Below, piece after piece: positions 17,711-25,812 of a stretch of 64,000 bases of DNA. Where the stretch lies: assembly GCA_900155415.1 (NCBI GenBank), contig LT700187.1, forward strand, positions 1,488,001-1,552,000, written 5' to 3'. How positions within the stretch are numbered: position 1 is the stretch's first letter; each line of letters opens with the position of its first letter. This stretch comes from Christensenella massiliensis (lineage in GTDB: Bacteria; Bacillota; Clostridia; Christensenellales; Christensenellaceae). The notes below the pieces were generated by a model that saw only the letters and a program-made list of their open reading frames with translations, did not search any database and had not been told where the DNA came from. Position numbers and translations under genes: made by a program.

Positions 17711-18595
17711 ATGGAGCGAAACAATAACGGATATCATAGCAATACGGGCGGCCGGCAAAGGCGCAGGGCGCAGGCCTCCCCCGCAAAGAAAAAACGGCCG
17801 GGCGGGAAAAAGAGGCTGTGGATCGTGATCATGGCAGCCGCAGCCGCGGCGGTATGCATCATCCTTGCCGCCGCCCTGCCGATGTCGCAGCCCGCGCCCC
17901 GGCCCGTGCACGTTACGACGGAAACGGCGAGCGTCAGCACGCCCGCGCCGAGCGCGGCGCCAACGGGAAAGAAGATGCTTCCCGCTATGCAGACGCTGTA
18001 TGAGCAGAACAGCGATATTGCGGGCTGGATCACGATAGAGGGGACGGAGGTGGATTATCCGGTCATGTATACGCCGGAGGACGGAGAGTACTACCTGTAC
18101 CGGAATTTTGAAAAGGAGGACGACCCGACGAAGGAGGGGTGCCTTTTCATCGATAAAAACTGCACGGTAGAGCCGCGCAGCACGAATCTTCTGATCCACG
18201 GGCACAACATGAAGAACGGAACGATGTTCCACACGCTCATCAGCTATCAGGACGAGGCGTTTTATAAGGAGCACCCGACGATACGCTACAGCACGCTCTA
18301 TGAGGAAGAGGAATACGAGATCGCGGCGGTATTCCTGTCGAAGATATACAAAAAGAGCGAAACGGACGTATTCAAATTCTATCAGTTCTATGACGCGGAG
18401 ACGGAAGAAGAATTCGATGAATTTGTGCGGAGCATCAAGGAGCAGGAGCTGTATGAAACGGGCGTGACGCCGGAATACGGCGACGAGCTCATCACGCTGA
18501 CGACGTGCGAATATTCGCAGGAGAACGGCAGAATGGTTGTCGTAGCGCGCAAGGCGGAAAAGGAAGCGCAGGCTGCGGAAACGGCGGCAGGCTGA
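17711..18595 (+). CDS. srtB: Class B sortase
   Basis: A 294-residue membrane-anchored transpeptidase. A basic N-terminus precedes a single membrane segment (about residues 36-57), then a Ser/Thr/Pro linker, then the sortase barrel. The order SDIAGWITIEGTEVDYPV, then LIHGHNMKNGTMF with catalytic His165, the long helical insert typical of class B (about 215-245), LTTCE with nucleophile Cys266, and Arg274 in NGRMVVVAR identify the family. It would cleave the neighbouring VPKTG signal between Thr and Gly and attach the protein to peptidoglycan. Clostridial class B sortases are known to use PxTG-type signals rather than the NPQTN of staphylococcal SrtB, which agrees with the neighbour. Confidence 0.92.
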   Translation: MERNNNGYHSNTGGRQRRRAQASPAKKKRPGGKKRLWIVIMAAAAAAVCIILAAALPMSQPAPRPVHVTTETASVSTPAPSAAPTGKKMLPAMQTLYEQNSDIAGWITIEGTEVDYPVMYTPEDGEYYLYRNFEKEDDPTKEGCLFIDKNCTVEPRSTNLLIHGHNMKNGTMFHTLISYQDEAFYKEHPTIRYSTLYEEEEYEIAAVFLSKIYKKSETDVFKFYQFYDAETEEEFDEFVRSIKEQELYETGVTPEYGDELITLTTCEYSQENGRMVVVARKAEKEAQAAETAAG

Positions 18596-18610
18596 ACGGA
18601 GGGAAGGGAT

Positions 18611-19009
18611 ATGCGGATCAAGGCGACGACGGTCTACGCTGTAAGGATATTGGGGTTCATGATGCGTCGGCCCGGGGTCACGACGGTAAGCGAACTCGTC
18701 CGGGGCGTCGGCATCACGCACCAGTACTGTATGAAGATATTGAACGAGCTGCGGCACGCGGGGCTGGTCGTATCGGAGCAGGGCTGCAAGGGCGGCTTTC
18801 GGCTGGCGGCGGAGGACGGGATCATCACCCTGTATGACGTCGTGGCGCTGTTCGAGCCGGAAAAGCAAAGTGAGAAAGGCTGGAAAGCCGCGGAGGGAGA
18901 CCTTTTCCACAGCCATCTTCTGAAAATATGGGAGGAAAGCGTGGAAAGGCTGAAAGGGCTGAAGCTGAAAGAGATCTATGCGGGCTGTTCCGCAGAAAAA
19001 ACATTTTGA
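18611..19009 (+). CDS. Rrf2-family transcriptional regulator
   Basis: A 132-residue winged-helix protein: MRIKATTVYAVRILGFMM start, recognition region ITHQYCMKILNELRHAGLV and the Rrf2 signature EQGCKGGFRLA. Rrf2 members include iron-sulfur sensors such as IscR and NsrR, but the three-Cys cluster loop is not present in its normal spacing; single Cys residues occur at QYC, GC and AGC. It starts 15 bases after the sortase stop with a GGAGGGAAGG site, so it is probably co-transcribed and may regulate the surface block. Target and signal are unknown. Confidence 0.85.
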   Translation: MRIKATTVYAVRILGFMMRRPGVTTVSELVRGVGITHQYCMKILNELRHAGLVVSEQGCKGGFRLAAEDGIITLYDVVALFEPEKQSEKGWKAAEGDLFHSHLLKIWEESVERLKGLKLKEIYAGCSAEKTF

Positions 19010-19017
19010 TTTGACCG

Positions 19018-19057
19018 CGGCGCTTTTTATGTGCAGATATAAAAAGCGCCGTTTTTA
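19018..19057 (+). terminator. Intrinsic terminator after the Rrf2 gene
   Basis: CGGCGCTTTTTAT pairs with ATAAAAAGCGCCG around an eight-base loop, then T5. It closes the accessory surface block. Confidence 0.9.
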
Positions 19058-19105
19058 TTTGGAAAGATTTCTGGACGGCATATTTTATGATATAATAACC
19101 ATGCT

Positions 19106-21472
19106 ATGAATAAGATGAACTTGCCAAAAGCATTGGAATTTAAAAAAATATTGGAACGGCTCGCGGAAAAGGCGGTTTCCGGGCCGGGAAAGGAAGCGGC
19201 ACTTACGGTATGGCCGGAATCTGCTTTTGAAGCAGCGGAGCTTTCCATGCGGAAGACGATGGAAGCGGAAACGATGCTCATCAAGCGGCCGGGATACCCG
19301 ATGCGCGCTTTCTCAAATATCGAGGCAGAGCTCAGACGGCTGAAAACGGGCGCGGCCCTTTCCTGCGGCGAGCTACTGCGCGTTGCGGGGGTGTTCCGCG
19401 CGGCGAAAGCGGCGGGTCCGCTCGCCAAGCCTGCAAAAGACGAAAACGTCACGCTCATTCCAGAGCTTGCGCGCGGGCTTTATTATGACGGAGCAGCGCT
19501 GAAGCGCATCACAGACTGCGTCCTTTCGGAAGACGAGCTTGCAGACGAGGCGTCCCCGGAGCTTGCGCGTATCCGAAAGGCAATGCGCAGGGAGAACGAA
19601 TCGATTCGGGAGAAGCTGCAGTCTATGATTCGTTCGCAGAACGATTCCAAATATTTACAGGATGCGATCATCACCCAGCGCGGTGGCCGGTTTGTCGTAC
19701 CCGTCAAAGCGGAATACCGGGGCAACGTGCCGGGGATCGTACATGAAAGAAGTGCTTCCGGTGCGACGCTGTTTGTAGAGCCGGCAGGCGTCGTAGAGGC
19801 GAATAACCGTATTCGGGAATTGGAGGGAGAGGAGGCACGGGAGGCAGCCCGTATCCTTGCGGAACTCACCTCTATGCTGTATCCATACCAAAAAGAACTG
19901 CGGGAGGATATCGAGATATTGACCGAGCTCGATCTGCTTTTCGCAAAGGCCTCGCTCGGCCTTGAAATGAAAGCCGTTCCGGTCACGTTCGAGCGGAAGA
20001 AAAACCTTGAGATCAATGAGGGCCGGCACCCGCTGATCGATACGCAAAAGGTGGTTCCGGTCACGGTGCACATGAAAAACGGCATACATGCACTGGTGGT
20101 GACAGGGCCGAATACAGGCGGAAAAACGGTCACGCTGAAGCTCGTCGGCCTGTTTGCGGCAATGGCGCAGGCCGGATTTTTCATCCCGGCGAAATCGCCC
20201 GTGCGGCTGCCTGTGTTTGACGGTATTTTTGCAGATATCGGAGATGAGCAAAGCATTGAACAATCCCTCTCTACATTTTCCGCGCACATGAAGAGTATTA
20301 TTTTTGCTTTGAAGCATGCGCACGGAGCTTCCCTCGTGCTTTTGGACGAGCTTGGAGCGGGCACGGACCCGCAGGAGGGAAGCGCGCTTGCGCAGGCTGT
20401 CCTCGCGGAGCTGGATACTAAGGGCTGTACCATTCTTGCGACGACACACATCGGCGAGCTGAAGGTGTTCGCGGGGGAACGGGAAGGGTTTGAAAACGCC
20501 AGTATGGAATTTGACGCGGCGACACTCACGCCGACGTACCGTCTGCTGATGGGAGTGGCCGGGCGCTCCAATGCGCTCTCTATTTCGCAAAAATTAGGGT
20601 TGCCGAAGCATGTGCTCCAGAATGCACGAAATTATATGAACGAGGAACATGTGGAATACAGCAGACTCATTGAGAACGCGGAAAAGGCGCAATCCCGTGC
20701 GGACCGCATGATGAATCAGGCTTATCAGGCGCTGGAGGAAGCAAAAAAACAGCGCCGGCGCGCGGAAGAGGAAGCGCAGCGTCTGAATGAGAAGAGAAAG
20801 AAAATGCTCGAACAGGCGAATGAAAAGGCCATTGAGATCATAAACGAAGCCCGCAATACGGCGGAGGAAGCGATTAAGGAGACGCGCAGGCTTAGAAAAC
20901 AGGACGAATCGCAGCGGACAAAGACCGTTCAAAAGGTACGCGATAAGCTTGAACATAAGAAACAGTATATTGAAAAACACAAAAAGCTGCAGAGAAAGGT
21001 CAAAACACTGCAGCCGGAGGACATCCATGCGGGCGATACGGTGACGATCGTTTCCATGGATGCGCCTGCAACAGTGCTCGAGCCGCCGAATGGGAGAGGA
21101 ATGGTGCGCCTTAAGGCGGGCATCATGACGGTGGAGCTCCACTATACAGAGCTTGCGGCGGGAAAAGGGCAGGAACAGAAGCAGGCGGCGGAGCGCATGT
21201 CGCGCATCACGCTCAGCCGGGGCAAGGCGGTGCCGCTGGAGCTTGACCTGCATGGGCAGGCGGTAGACGACGCGCTTATCATACTGGATAAATATCTGGA
21301 CGATGCGTTTCTGGCTGGCCACCATGAGGTGCGGATCGTGCACGGACGCGGAACGGGAACGCTCCGCAACGGCGTTCAGCAGTATTTGCGCACCCATCCG
21401 CATGTTGCAAAACAGAGGCTGGGAGAATATGGCGAAGGCGGGATCGGTGTGACGGTGGTCACCCTGAAATGA
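19106..21472 (+). CDS. mutS2: Endonuclease MutS2 (ribosome rescue / recombination factor)
   Basis: A 788-residue MutS2: N-terminal core and clamp domains, ATPase with Walker A GPNTGGKT (about residue 334), Walker B LVLLDELGAGTDPQEGSALA, a long coiled coil (about 515-650, rich in Glu/Lys/Arg) and a C-terminal Smr nuclease domain with LDLHGQAVDDAL and IVHGRGTGTLR. It lacks the mismatch-recognition domain of MutS. Known roles: suppression of homologous recombination and, in Bacillus, splitting of collided ribosomes. A TATAAT lies at 19091-19096 very close to the ATG and no clear ribosome binding site is visible, so the start (or one at 19115) is less certain than usual. Confidence 0.95.
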   Translation: MNKMNLPKALEFKKILERLAEKAVSGPGKEAALTVWPESAFEAAELSMRKTMEAETMLIKRPGYPMRAFSNIEAELRRLKTGAALSCGELLRVAGVFRAAKAAGPLAKPAKDENVTLIPELARGLYYDGAALKRITDCVLSEDELADEASPELARIRKAMRRENESIREKLQSMIRSQNDSKYLQDAIITQRGGRFVVPVKAEYRGNVPGIVHERSASGATLFVEPAGVVEANNRIRELEGEEAREAARILAELTSMLYPYQKELREDIEILTELDLLFAKASLGLEMKAVPVTFERKKNLEINEGRHPLIDTQKVVPVTVHMKNGIHALVVTGPNTGGKTVTLKLVGLFAAMAQAGFFIPAKSPVRLPVFDGIFADIGDEQSIEQSLSTFSAHMKSIIFALKHAHGASLVLLDELGAGTDPQEGSALAQAVLAELDTKGCTILATTHIGELKVFAGEREGFENASMEFDAATLTPTYRLLMGVAGRSNALSISQKLGLPKHVLQNARNYMNEEHVEYSRLIENAEKAQSRADRMMNQAYQALEEAKKQRRRAEEEAQRLNEKRKKMLEQANEKAIEIINEARNTAEEAIKETRRLRKQDESQRTKTVQKVRDKLEHKKQYIEKHKKLQRKVKTLQPEDIHAGDTVTIVSMDAPATVLEPPNGRGMVRLKAGIMTVELHYTELAAGKGQEQKQAAERMSRITLSRGKAVPLELDLHGQAVDDALIILDKYLDDAFLAGHHEVRIVHGRGTGTLRNGVQQYLRTHPHVAKQRLGEYGEGGIGVTVVTLK

Positions 21473-21506
21473 TACCGGCCGGTCTGGGATGACAAAGGAG
21501 TTTTTG

Positions 21507-21944
21507 ATGATCATAGTAAGCGCCTGTCTTGCAGGCAAACCATGCAGATATGATGGAGAGGCAAGGCCGAATGAAGAAACCGTGCGTCTCGTACGCGAGG
21601 GAAAAGCAGTATGCGCCTGCCCGGAGGCAATGGCCGGGCTTACGATACCGCGTCCTCCGGCCGAAATATGCGGAGGAGACGGTTTTGACGTTTTAAGTGG
21701 AAAAGCCGGTGTTTATAATAAAGAGGGAGCGTGTATCACGCAGGATTTTATAGAAGGGGCGCAGAAGTTTTTACAATATGCACAGAAAATAGGAGCGGAA
21801 GAGGTATGGCTGAAAGCCAAAAGCCCGTCGTGCGGCACGAGCCGCATCTATGACGGTTCCTTTCAGGGCGTGCTTCGCGAGGGCTGCGGCGTAACTTGTG
21901 CGCTTCTCAAGAAAAATGATATAAAAGTAGTGGAAATTCCATAA
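21507..21944 (+). CDS. DUF523-family desulfurase (TudS-like)
   Basis: A 145-residue single-domain DUF523 protein. The ATG at 21507 follows AAAGGAG by seven bases. Family motifs are present: SACLAGKPCRYDG at the start, CACPEAMAGLTIPRPPAEI, and KSPSCGTSRIYDG, giving the three cysteines that bind a [4Fe-4S] cluster in TudS-type 2-thiouracil desulfurases. Possible role: removal of sulfur from thiolated uracil. It lies between mutS2 and a response regulator with small gaps and no terminator, so it may share their transcript. Confidence 0.85.
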   Translation: MIIVSACLAGKPCRYDGEARPNEETVRLVREGKAVCACPEAMAGLTIPRPPAEICGGDGFDVLSGKAGVYNKEGACITQDFIEGAQKFLQYAQKIGAEEVWLKAKSPSCGTSRIYDGSFQGVLREGCGVTCALLKKNDIKVVEIP

Positions 21945-21972
21945 AGCCACCCGGGAATAAAGGAGGAGTTGG

Positions 21973-22644
21973 ATGAAACAGAATATTTTAGTGATCGATG
22001 ACGATAAAAATATTCGCGAGGTAGTAAAGCTATACCTGCGCAAGGAGGGATATGAGGTCACGGAAGCGGCGGACGGTGCGATCGGCGTGGACCTGTTTTT
22101 CGGCAAGCAGTACGATCTTGTGATCCTCGACATCATGATGCCGGTTCAGGACGGCATTGAGACGATCAAGCAGATTCGCGCAAAGAGCAACGTGCCTGTA
22201 ATCATGCTGACGGCAAAAGGCGAGACGTTCGATAAGGTACTCGCGCTCGAGCTCGGCGCAGACGATTATATCGTAAAACCGTTTGATCCCAAAGAACTCG
22301 TTGCGCGCGTAAAGGCGGTCATCCGGCGCAGTACGCAGGATGAAAAAACGGATATTCTTGAATATCCGGATCTTAAGATCGATATGCAGAACTATCAGGT
22401 GATTTATGAAGGCAAGGAGCTGCAAATGCCGCCCAAGGAAATCGAGCTGCTGCATTTTCTCGCCTCACGTCCCAATAAGGTGTTCACGCGCGACCAGCTT
22501 TTAGAGCAGGTATGGGGATTCGAATATTTCGGCGATTCCCGCACGGTCGACGTGCATATCAAGCGTCTGCGCGAGAAATTCAAAGACGGGGAGCCATGGC
22601 AGATCAAAACGGTGTGGGGCGTTGGATATAAATTCGAGGTCTGA
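21973..22644 (+). CDS. OmpR/PhoB-family response regulator
   Basis: A 223-residue regulator. Receiver domain 1-120 with acidic pair DDD, phosphorylation Asp in VILDIMMPVQDG, Thr in MLTAKG and Lys in YIVKPFDP; winged-helix DNA-binding domain 130-223 ending in RTVDVHIKRLREKF and TVWGVGYKFEV. AAAGGAGG precedes the ATG. Its partner kinase starts 139 bases downstream and an HtrA protease follows, the arrangement of CssRS-like secretion-stress systems. Matching phased direct repeats upstream of the kinase and the protease are candidate binding sites for it. Confidence 0.93.
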   Translation: MKQNILVIDDDKNIREVVKLYLRKEGYEVTEAADGAIGVDLFFGKQYDLVILDIMMPVQDGIETIKQIRAKSNVPVIMLTAKGETFDKVLALELGADDYIVKPFDPKELVARVKAVIRRSTQDEKTDILEYPDLKIDMQNYQVIYEGKELQMPPKEIELLHFLASRPNKVFTRDQLLEQVWGFEYFGDSRTVDVHIKRLREKFKDGEPWQIKTVWGVGYKFEV

Positions 22645-22679
22645 CCCCGCGCGCATAAAAGTGTGAAAGAAGCGGAATG

Positions 22680-22702
22680 ATCTGTATGCGCTGCATACAG
22701 AT
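22680..22702 (+). terminator. Hairpin between response regulator and kinase genes
   Basis: ATCTGTATGC and GCATACAGAT are perfectly complementary with a three-base loop. No uninterrupted T-run follows directly (TATTTCAT), so it may be a weak terminator or an RNA-processing structure. Confidence 0.5.
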
Positions 22703-22705
22703 TAT

Positions 22706-22748
22706 TTCATATTTTTTTCATATATTTGACATAAAGAAGGCCTATAAT
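22706..22748 (+). promoter_or_regulatory. Kinase-gene promoter with three 11-bp-phased TTCATA boxes
   Basis: TTCATA at 22706 and 22717 and GACATA at 22728 are exactly 11 bases apart; TATAAT begins at 22743, 15 bases after the start of the last box. OmpR-family regulators bind tandem repeats with one helical turn between them in place of a -35 element. The same layout occurs upstream of the HtrA gene. Confidence 0.65.
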
Positions 22749-22783
22749 GACCGGAGAAGGAAACGAAAAGACGGGAAGAGCGG

Positions 22784-24208
22784 ATGATTAAAACCATTTT
22801 TGGCAAAATAATGCTGCTGTTTATGGCGATCATTATGATAGCCCTGCTTTTGTCCGGCCTTATGATGAGTCAGGTCGTACGCAATGCCTATCTTGACGAC
22901 AGCAAGCAGCAAATGACGGCGACAGCGGACGATGTGGAAAATTTAGTGAATCTTTATTCCAAAGGCGTGCTGTCCTTTTCCCAGCTCAATGAGCAGATCG
23001 CCGCAAAAGCGAAAGCCGACAATAATGCGATATGGGTCATCAACAGCAATCTGTTCGGGTGGCTGATGGAAGACCCGAGCGGCCGTACGAGCGTCACGAA
23101 GGAAGAGATACAAACCTATTATGAGGACATGATCACGGAACTGAATAAGGGAAATACTGTGCGCAAGATCACCGAAGCGAACAATGTATTCAATACACCC
23201 GTGCTGACGGTGGCAACGCCGGTCGTGAGCGGCGGCCAGATCGTAGGGTATGTTTTTGTTCATAAGCAGGTCTATGAAATGGAGCAGTCTCTTATGGCAA
23301 TGTACCGGCAGATCGTGCTCGCCGCAGGCATATCGGCGGCACTTGGGATCGTATTGACGTATATTTTTTCCAAGAGTATGCTGCGGCCGCTTTCAGTGGT
23401 GACGCTCGGCGCACGTCAGCTTGCAAAAGGGGATTTCGATATCCACCTGCGGGTCAGTTCAAAAGACGAGATCGGGCAGCTCGCCTATACGTTCAACAGC
23501 GTGGCGCGGGACCTGAAAAAGTATGAGGCGTCGCGCGAGAGCCTGATCGCTAACGTATCTCACGAGCTCAGGAGCCCGCTTACCTCCATACAGGGGCTGG
23601 TACAGGCGGCTCTGGACGGAACGATACCAAAGGACGAAATCGACCATTATCTGGAAGTTGTGCTGGACGAATCAAAACGGCTGAATCTTTTGATTACGGA
23701 CATGCTCGACCTTGCGAAGATCGAATCGGGGCAGTTCCCGATGCAAATGGAACGCATAGATATCGGAGAGCTGATACGCCGCGTGCTGATCTCCTTTGAA
23801 AGTAAGATCAGCGCGAAAAAGCTGGAAGTCGAAGCAGCACTCATGGAAGAGAAGATATATGTTTTAGCAGATATGAACCGGATCACACAGGTGTTGCACA
23901 ATATCATGGAGAATGCAATCAAATTCGTTCCCGAAAATGGAACGCTGCGCGTGTCGGACGAGGTGCATGGCGACAGCGTGTGGGTGAGCGTTAATAATTC
24001 CGGTGAGCCGATCCCGAGCGAAGACATTCCCTATATTTTCGACCGGTTCTATAAGATAGACAAATCGCATACGCGGACGAAAGAGGGAACAGGCATCGGC
24101 CTTTCCATCGTCAAAAACATTTTAAAGGCGCATGGGCAAAAAGTTTGGGTGACGTCAAACGAACAGGACGGAACGACGTTCACCTTTACGCTGAAAAAAG
24201 CGAATTGA
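22784..24208 (+). CDS. Sensor histidine kinase
   Basis: A 474-residue membrane kinase. TM1 (about 8-30) and TM2 (about 172-193) flank an extracytoplasmic sensor domain of about 140 residues; then HAMP (around RPLSVVTLGARQLAKGDFDI), HisKA with phospho-acceptor in NVSHELRSPLTSIQGL, and the HATPase_c N box MENAIKFVPENG, F box DRFYKIDKSHTR and G box GTGIGLSIV. It would phosphorylate the upstream response regulator. Sensing across the membrane next to an HtrA gene suggests misfolded secreted proteins as the signal, by analogy with CssS. Confidence 0.93.
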   Translation: MIKTIFGKIMLLFMAIIMIALLLSGLMMSQVVRNAYLDDSKQQMTATADDVENLVNLYSKGVLSFSQLNEQIAAKAKADNNAIWVINSNLFGWLMEDPSGRTSVTKEEIQTYYEDMITELNKGNTVRKITEANNVFNTPVLTVATPVVSGGQIVGYVFVHKQVYEMEQSLMAMYRQIVLAAGISAALGIVLTYIFSKSMLRPLSVVTLGARQLAKGDFDIHLRVSSKDEIGQLAYTFNSVARDLKKYEASRESLIANVSHELRSPLTSIQGLVQAALDGTIPKDEIDHYLEVVLDESKRLNLLITDMLDLAKIESGQFPMQMERIDIGELIRRVLISFESKISAKKLEVEAALMEEKIYVLADMNRITQVLHNIMENAIKFVPENGTLRVSDEVHGDSVWVSVNNSGEPIPSEDIPYIFDRFYKIDKSHTRTKEGTGIGLSIVKNILKAHGQKVWVTSNEQDGTTFTFTLKKAN

Positions 24209-24242
24209 GCCATCTCAAAAATCAAATGCGTTTTTTCATTTG

Positions 24243-24277
24243 TTCATACATTTTTCATATAATTCGCGTATGATAAT
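24243..24277 (+). promoter_or_regulatory. HtrA-gene promoter with two 11-bp-phased TTCATA boxes
   Basis: TTCATA at 24243 and 24254, exactly 11 bases apart, with a TATGAT -10-like element starting at 24269, 15 bases after the last box start. This repeats the spacing seen at 22706-22748. Confidence 0.6.
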
Positions 24278-24327
24278 AATTGGAAATAAACGGTCTGAAG
24301 AAGGCGGCCGCGAGGAGGAAAACAGTT

Positions 24328-25644
24328 ATGGACGAGAATGGGTTCAATCAGTATAACGGCGGGCAGGATACACCGCCCGGACAGGGACAGCCCTATAGTT
24401 ATAGCGGCTATGGAGCGCCGCAGCCGGGTATGGCAGGACAAGGACCAGCAGGAGGAGAGCCGGCCCCTCCAAAGAAAAAAAGAAAATTTCCCAAGATATT
24501 GGTAGCCGCAGCAGCGGGCGTCGTAGCAGGCGGGCTCATTACCGGTTTTCTGATCGTACCGGCAATAACGGGGCAGTGGGTGCAGAGCAGCGGTCTGCAG
24601 CAGCTCCCGACAAAAGAGGAACAGGCGCAGGCAAATGCGGCGGAAGAAGCGCCGAACCTCGGCGGAGAGGCGGAGAATATCCAGAATACGCAGAATCCTG
24701 CAGTAGAGATCGCGGAAAACCTGTCGGGCAGCGTAGTGGGCATTACTGCTTATAACAAGCAGCTTGTTTCCGGGCAGGAGCCGGTAGAACAGGCGCTCGA
24801 CGCAGGCACAGGTTTTGTGATATCCGAAGAAGGTCATATCCTGACCAATAATCATGTAGTCGCAGATGGAAACCTCATCAAGGTAACGACGCCTGACGGG
24901 CAGGAGCACATTGCGGAAAAGATCGGCGGAGATGCTGCCACGGATATCGCGGTCATACAGGTGGAGGGGCTCGGTATCAAAGCCGTACCAATAGGAGACA
25001 GCGATTCCATCAAAGCAGGCGAGCTCGCAGTCGCCATCGGGAATGTACGGGGAACGACGTTCAACAATTCCGTTACGGTCGGACATGTGAGTATCGCGGA
25101 GCTGGAGGTAGCACTCGACGGAAATAAAATGACGATGATCCAGACGGATGCTGCAATCAATCCCGGAAACTCCGGCGGCCCCCTTATTGGAGAAGACGGC
25201 AAGGTGATCGGTGTCAATACGGCGAAAAAGTTTTATTCCGGAATGGACGCCAACGGGAACCTGCTCGATTCGGAGGGAGTAGGATATGCGATCCCGATCA
25301 ACCGGGCGGTCAGCATTGCACAGCAGCTGATTGAAAACGGCAGCATCCCGCGTGCGGGGATTGGAATCACCTATACGCTGATATCCGAGATCGATGCAAA
25401 GCTGTGGGATACGCCGCGCGGCGCTCTTGTGGTCGACGTTACGGCGGGAGGGCCTGCGGATCAGGCAGGGCTTCAGCAGAATGATGTGATCACGGAGATC
25501 GACGGGGTCGACCTTACGACAGGTGCGGATATGCCTGTCCTATCTGAAAAAGCAGTAGGGGAAACGATAACGGCCAAGGTATGGCGGGAGGGCAAGGAAT
25601 ATTCCGTGGAATTCACCCTCGCGGATATGAACAATCTTGGATGA
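24328..25644 (+). CDS. htrA: HtrA/DegP-like membrane-anchored serine protease
   Basis: A 438-residue protease. ATG at 24328 follows GAGGAGG. A 50-residue cytoplasmic region rich in Gly, Pro and Tyr precedes one membrane segment (about 57-80), so the catalytic part faces outside. Chymotrypsin-like triad: His176 in LTNNHVVAD, Asp206 in ATDIAVIQV, Ser282 in NPGNSGGPLI. A C-terminal PDZ domain (about 345-430) contains GPADQAGLQQNDVI. HtrA enzymes degrade or refold misfolded exported proteins. It lies behind the two-component pair and carries the same operator pattern. Confidence 0.94.
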   Translation: MDENGFNQYNGGQDTPPGQGQPYSYSGYGAPQPGMAGQGPAGGEPAPPKKKRKFPKILVAAAAGVVAGGLITGFLIVPAITGQWVQSSGLQQLPTKEEQAQANAAEEAPNLGGEAENIQNTQNPAVEIAENLSGSVVGITAYNKQLVSGQEPVEQALDAGTGFVISEEGHILTNNHVVADGNLIKVTTPDGQEHIAEKIGGDAATDIAVIQVEGLGIKAVPIGDSDSIKAGELAVAIGNVRGTTFNNSVTVGHVSIAELEVALDGNKMTMIQTDAAINPGNSGGPLIGEDGKVIGVNTAKKFYSGMDANGNLLDSEGVGYAIPINRAVSIAQQLIENGSIPRAGIGITYTLISEIDAKLWDTPRGALVVDVTAGGPADQAGLQQNDVITEIDGVDLTTGADMPVLSEKAVGETITAKVWREGKEYSVEFTLADMNNLG

Positions 25645-25693
25645 AAAAGAGCCGTATGCCTAAGGCGGCAGGCTGAAGTATAGAACGGAGAAG

Positions 25694-25722
25694 AAAGGCA
25701 CGGGGAACCGTGCCTTTTGTGT
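25694..25722 (+). terminator. Intrinsic terminator after htrA
   Basis: AAAGGCACGG pairs with CCGTGCCTTT across a GGAA tetraloop, followed by TGTGTTT. Confidence 0.85.
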
Positions 25723-25812
25723 TTGCCCGAATAAAAAGTTATGGAGAAAGGTATTTATGCGCGGAGTATGCTATAATAATACAGATCAAATGAATTCTGA
25801 GGCGGCGGTTTT

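Noticed and set aside
17631-17828. A 65-codon frame spanning the terminator before the sortase
   Set aside because: It contains the hairpin and enters the sortase gene in another frame; no ribosome binding site.
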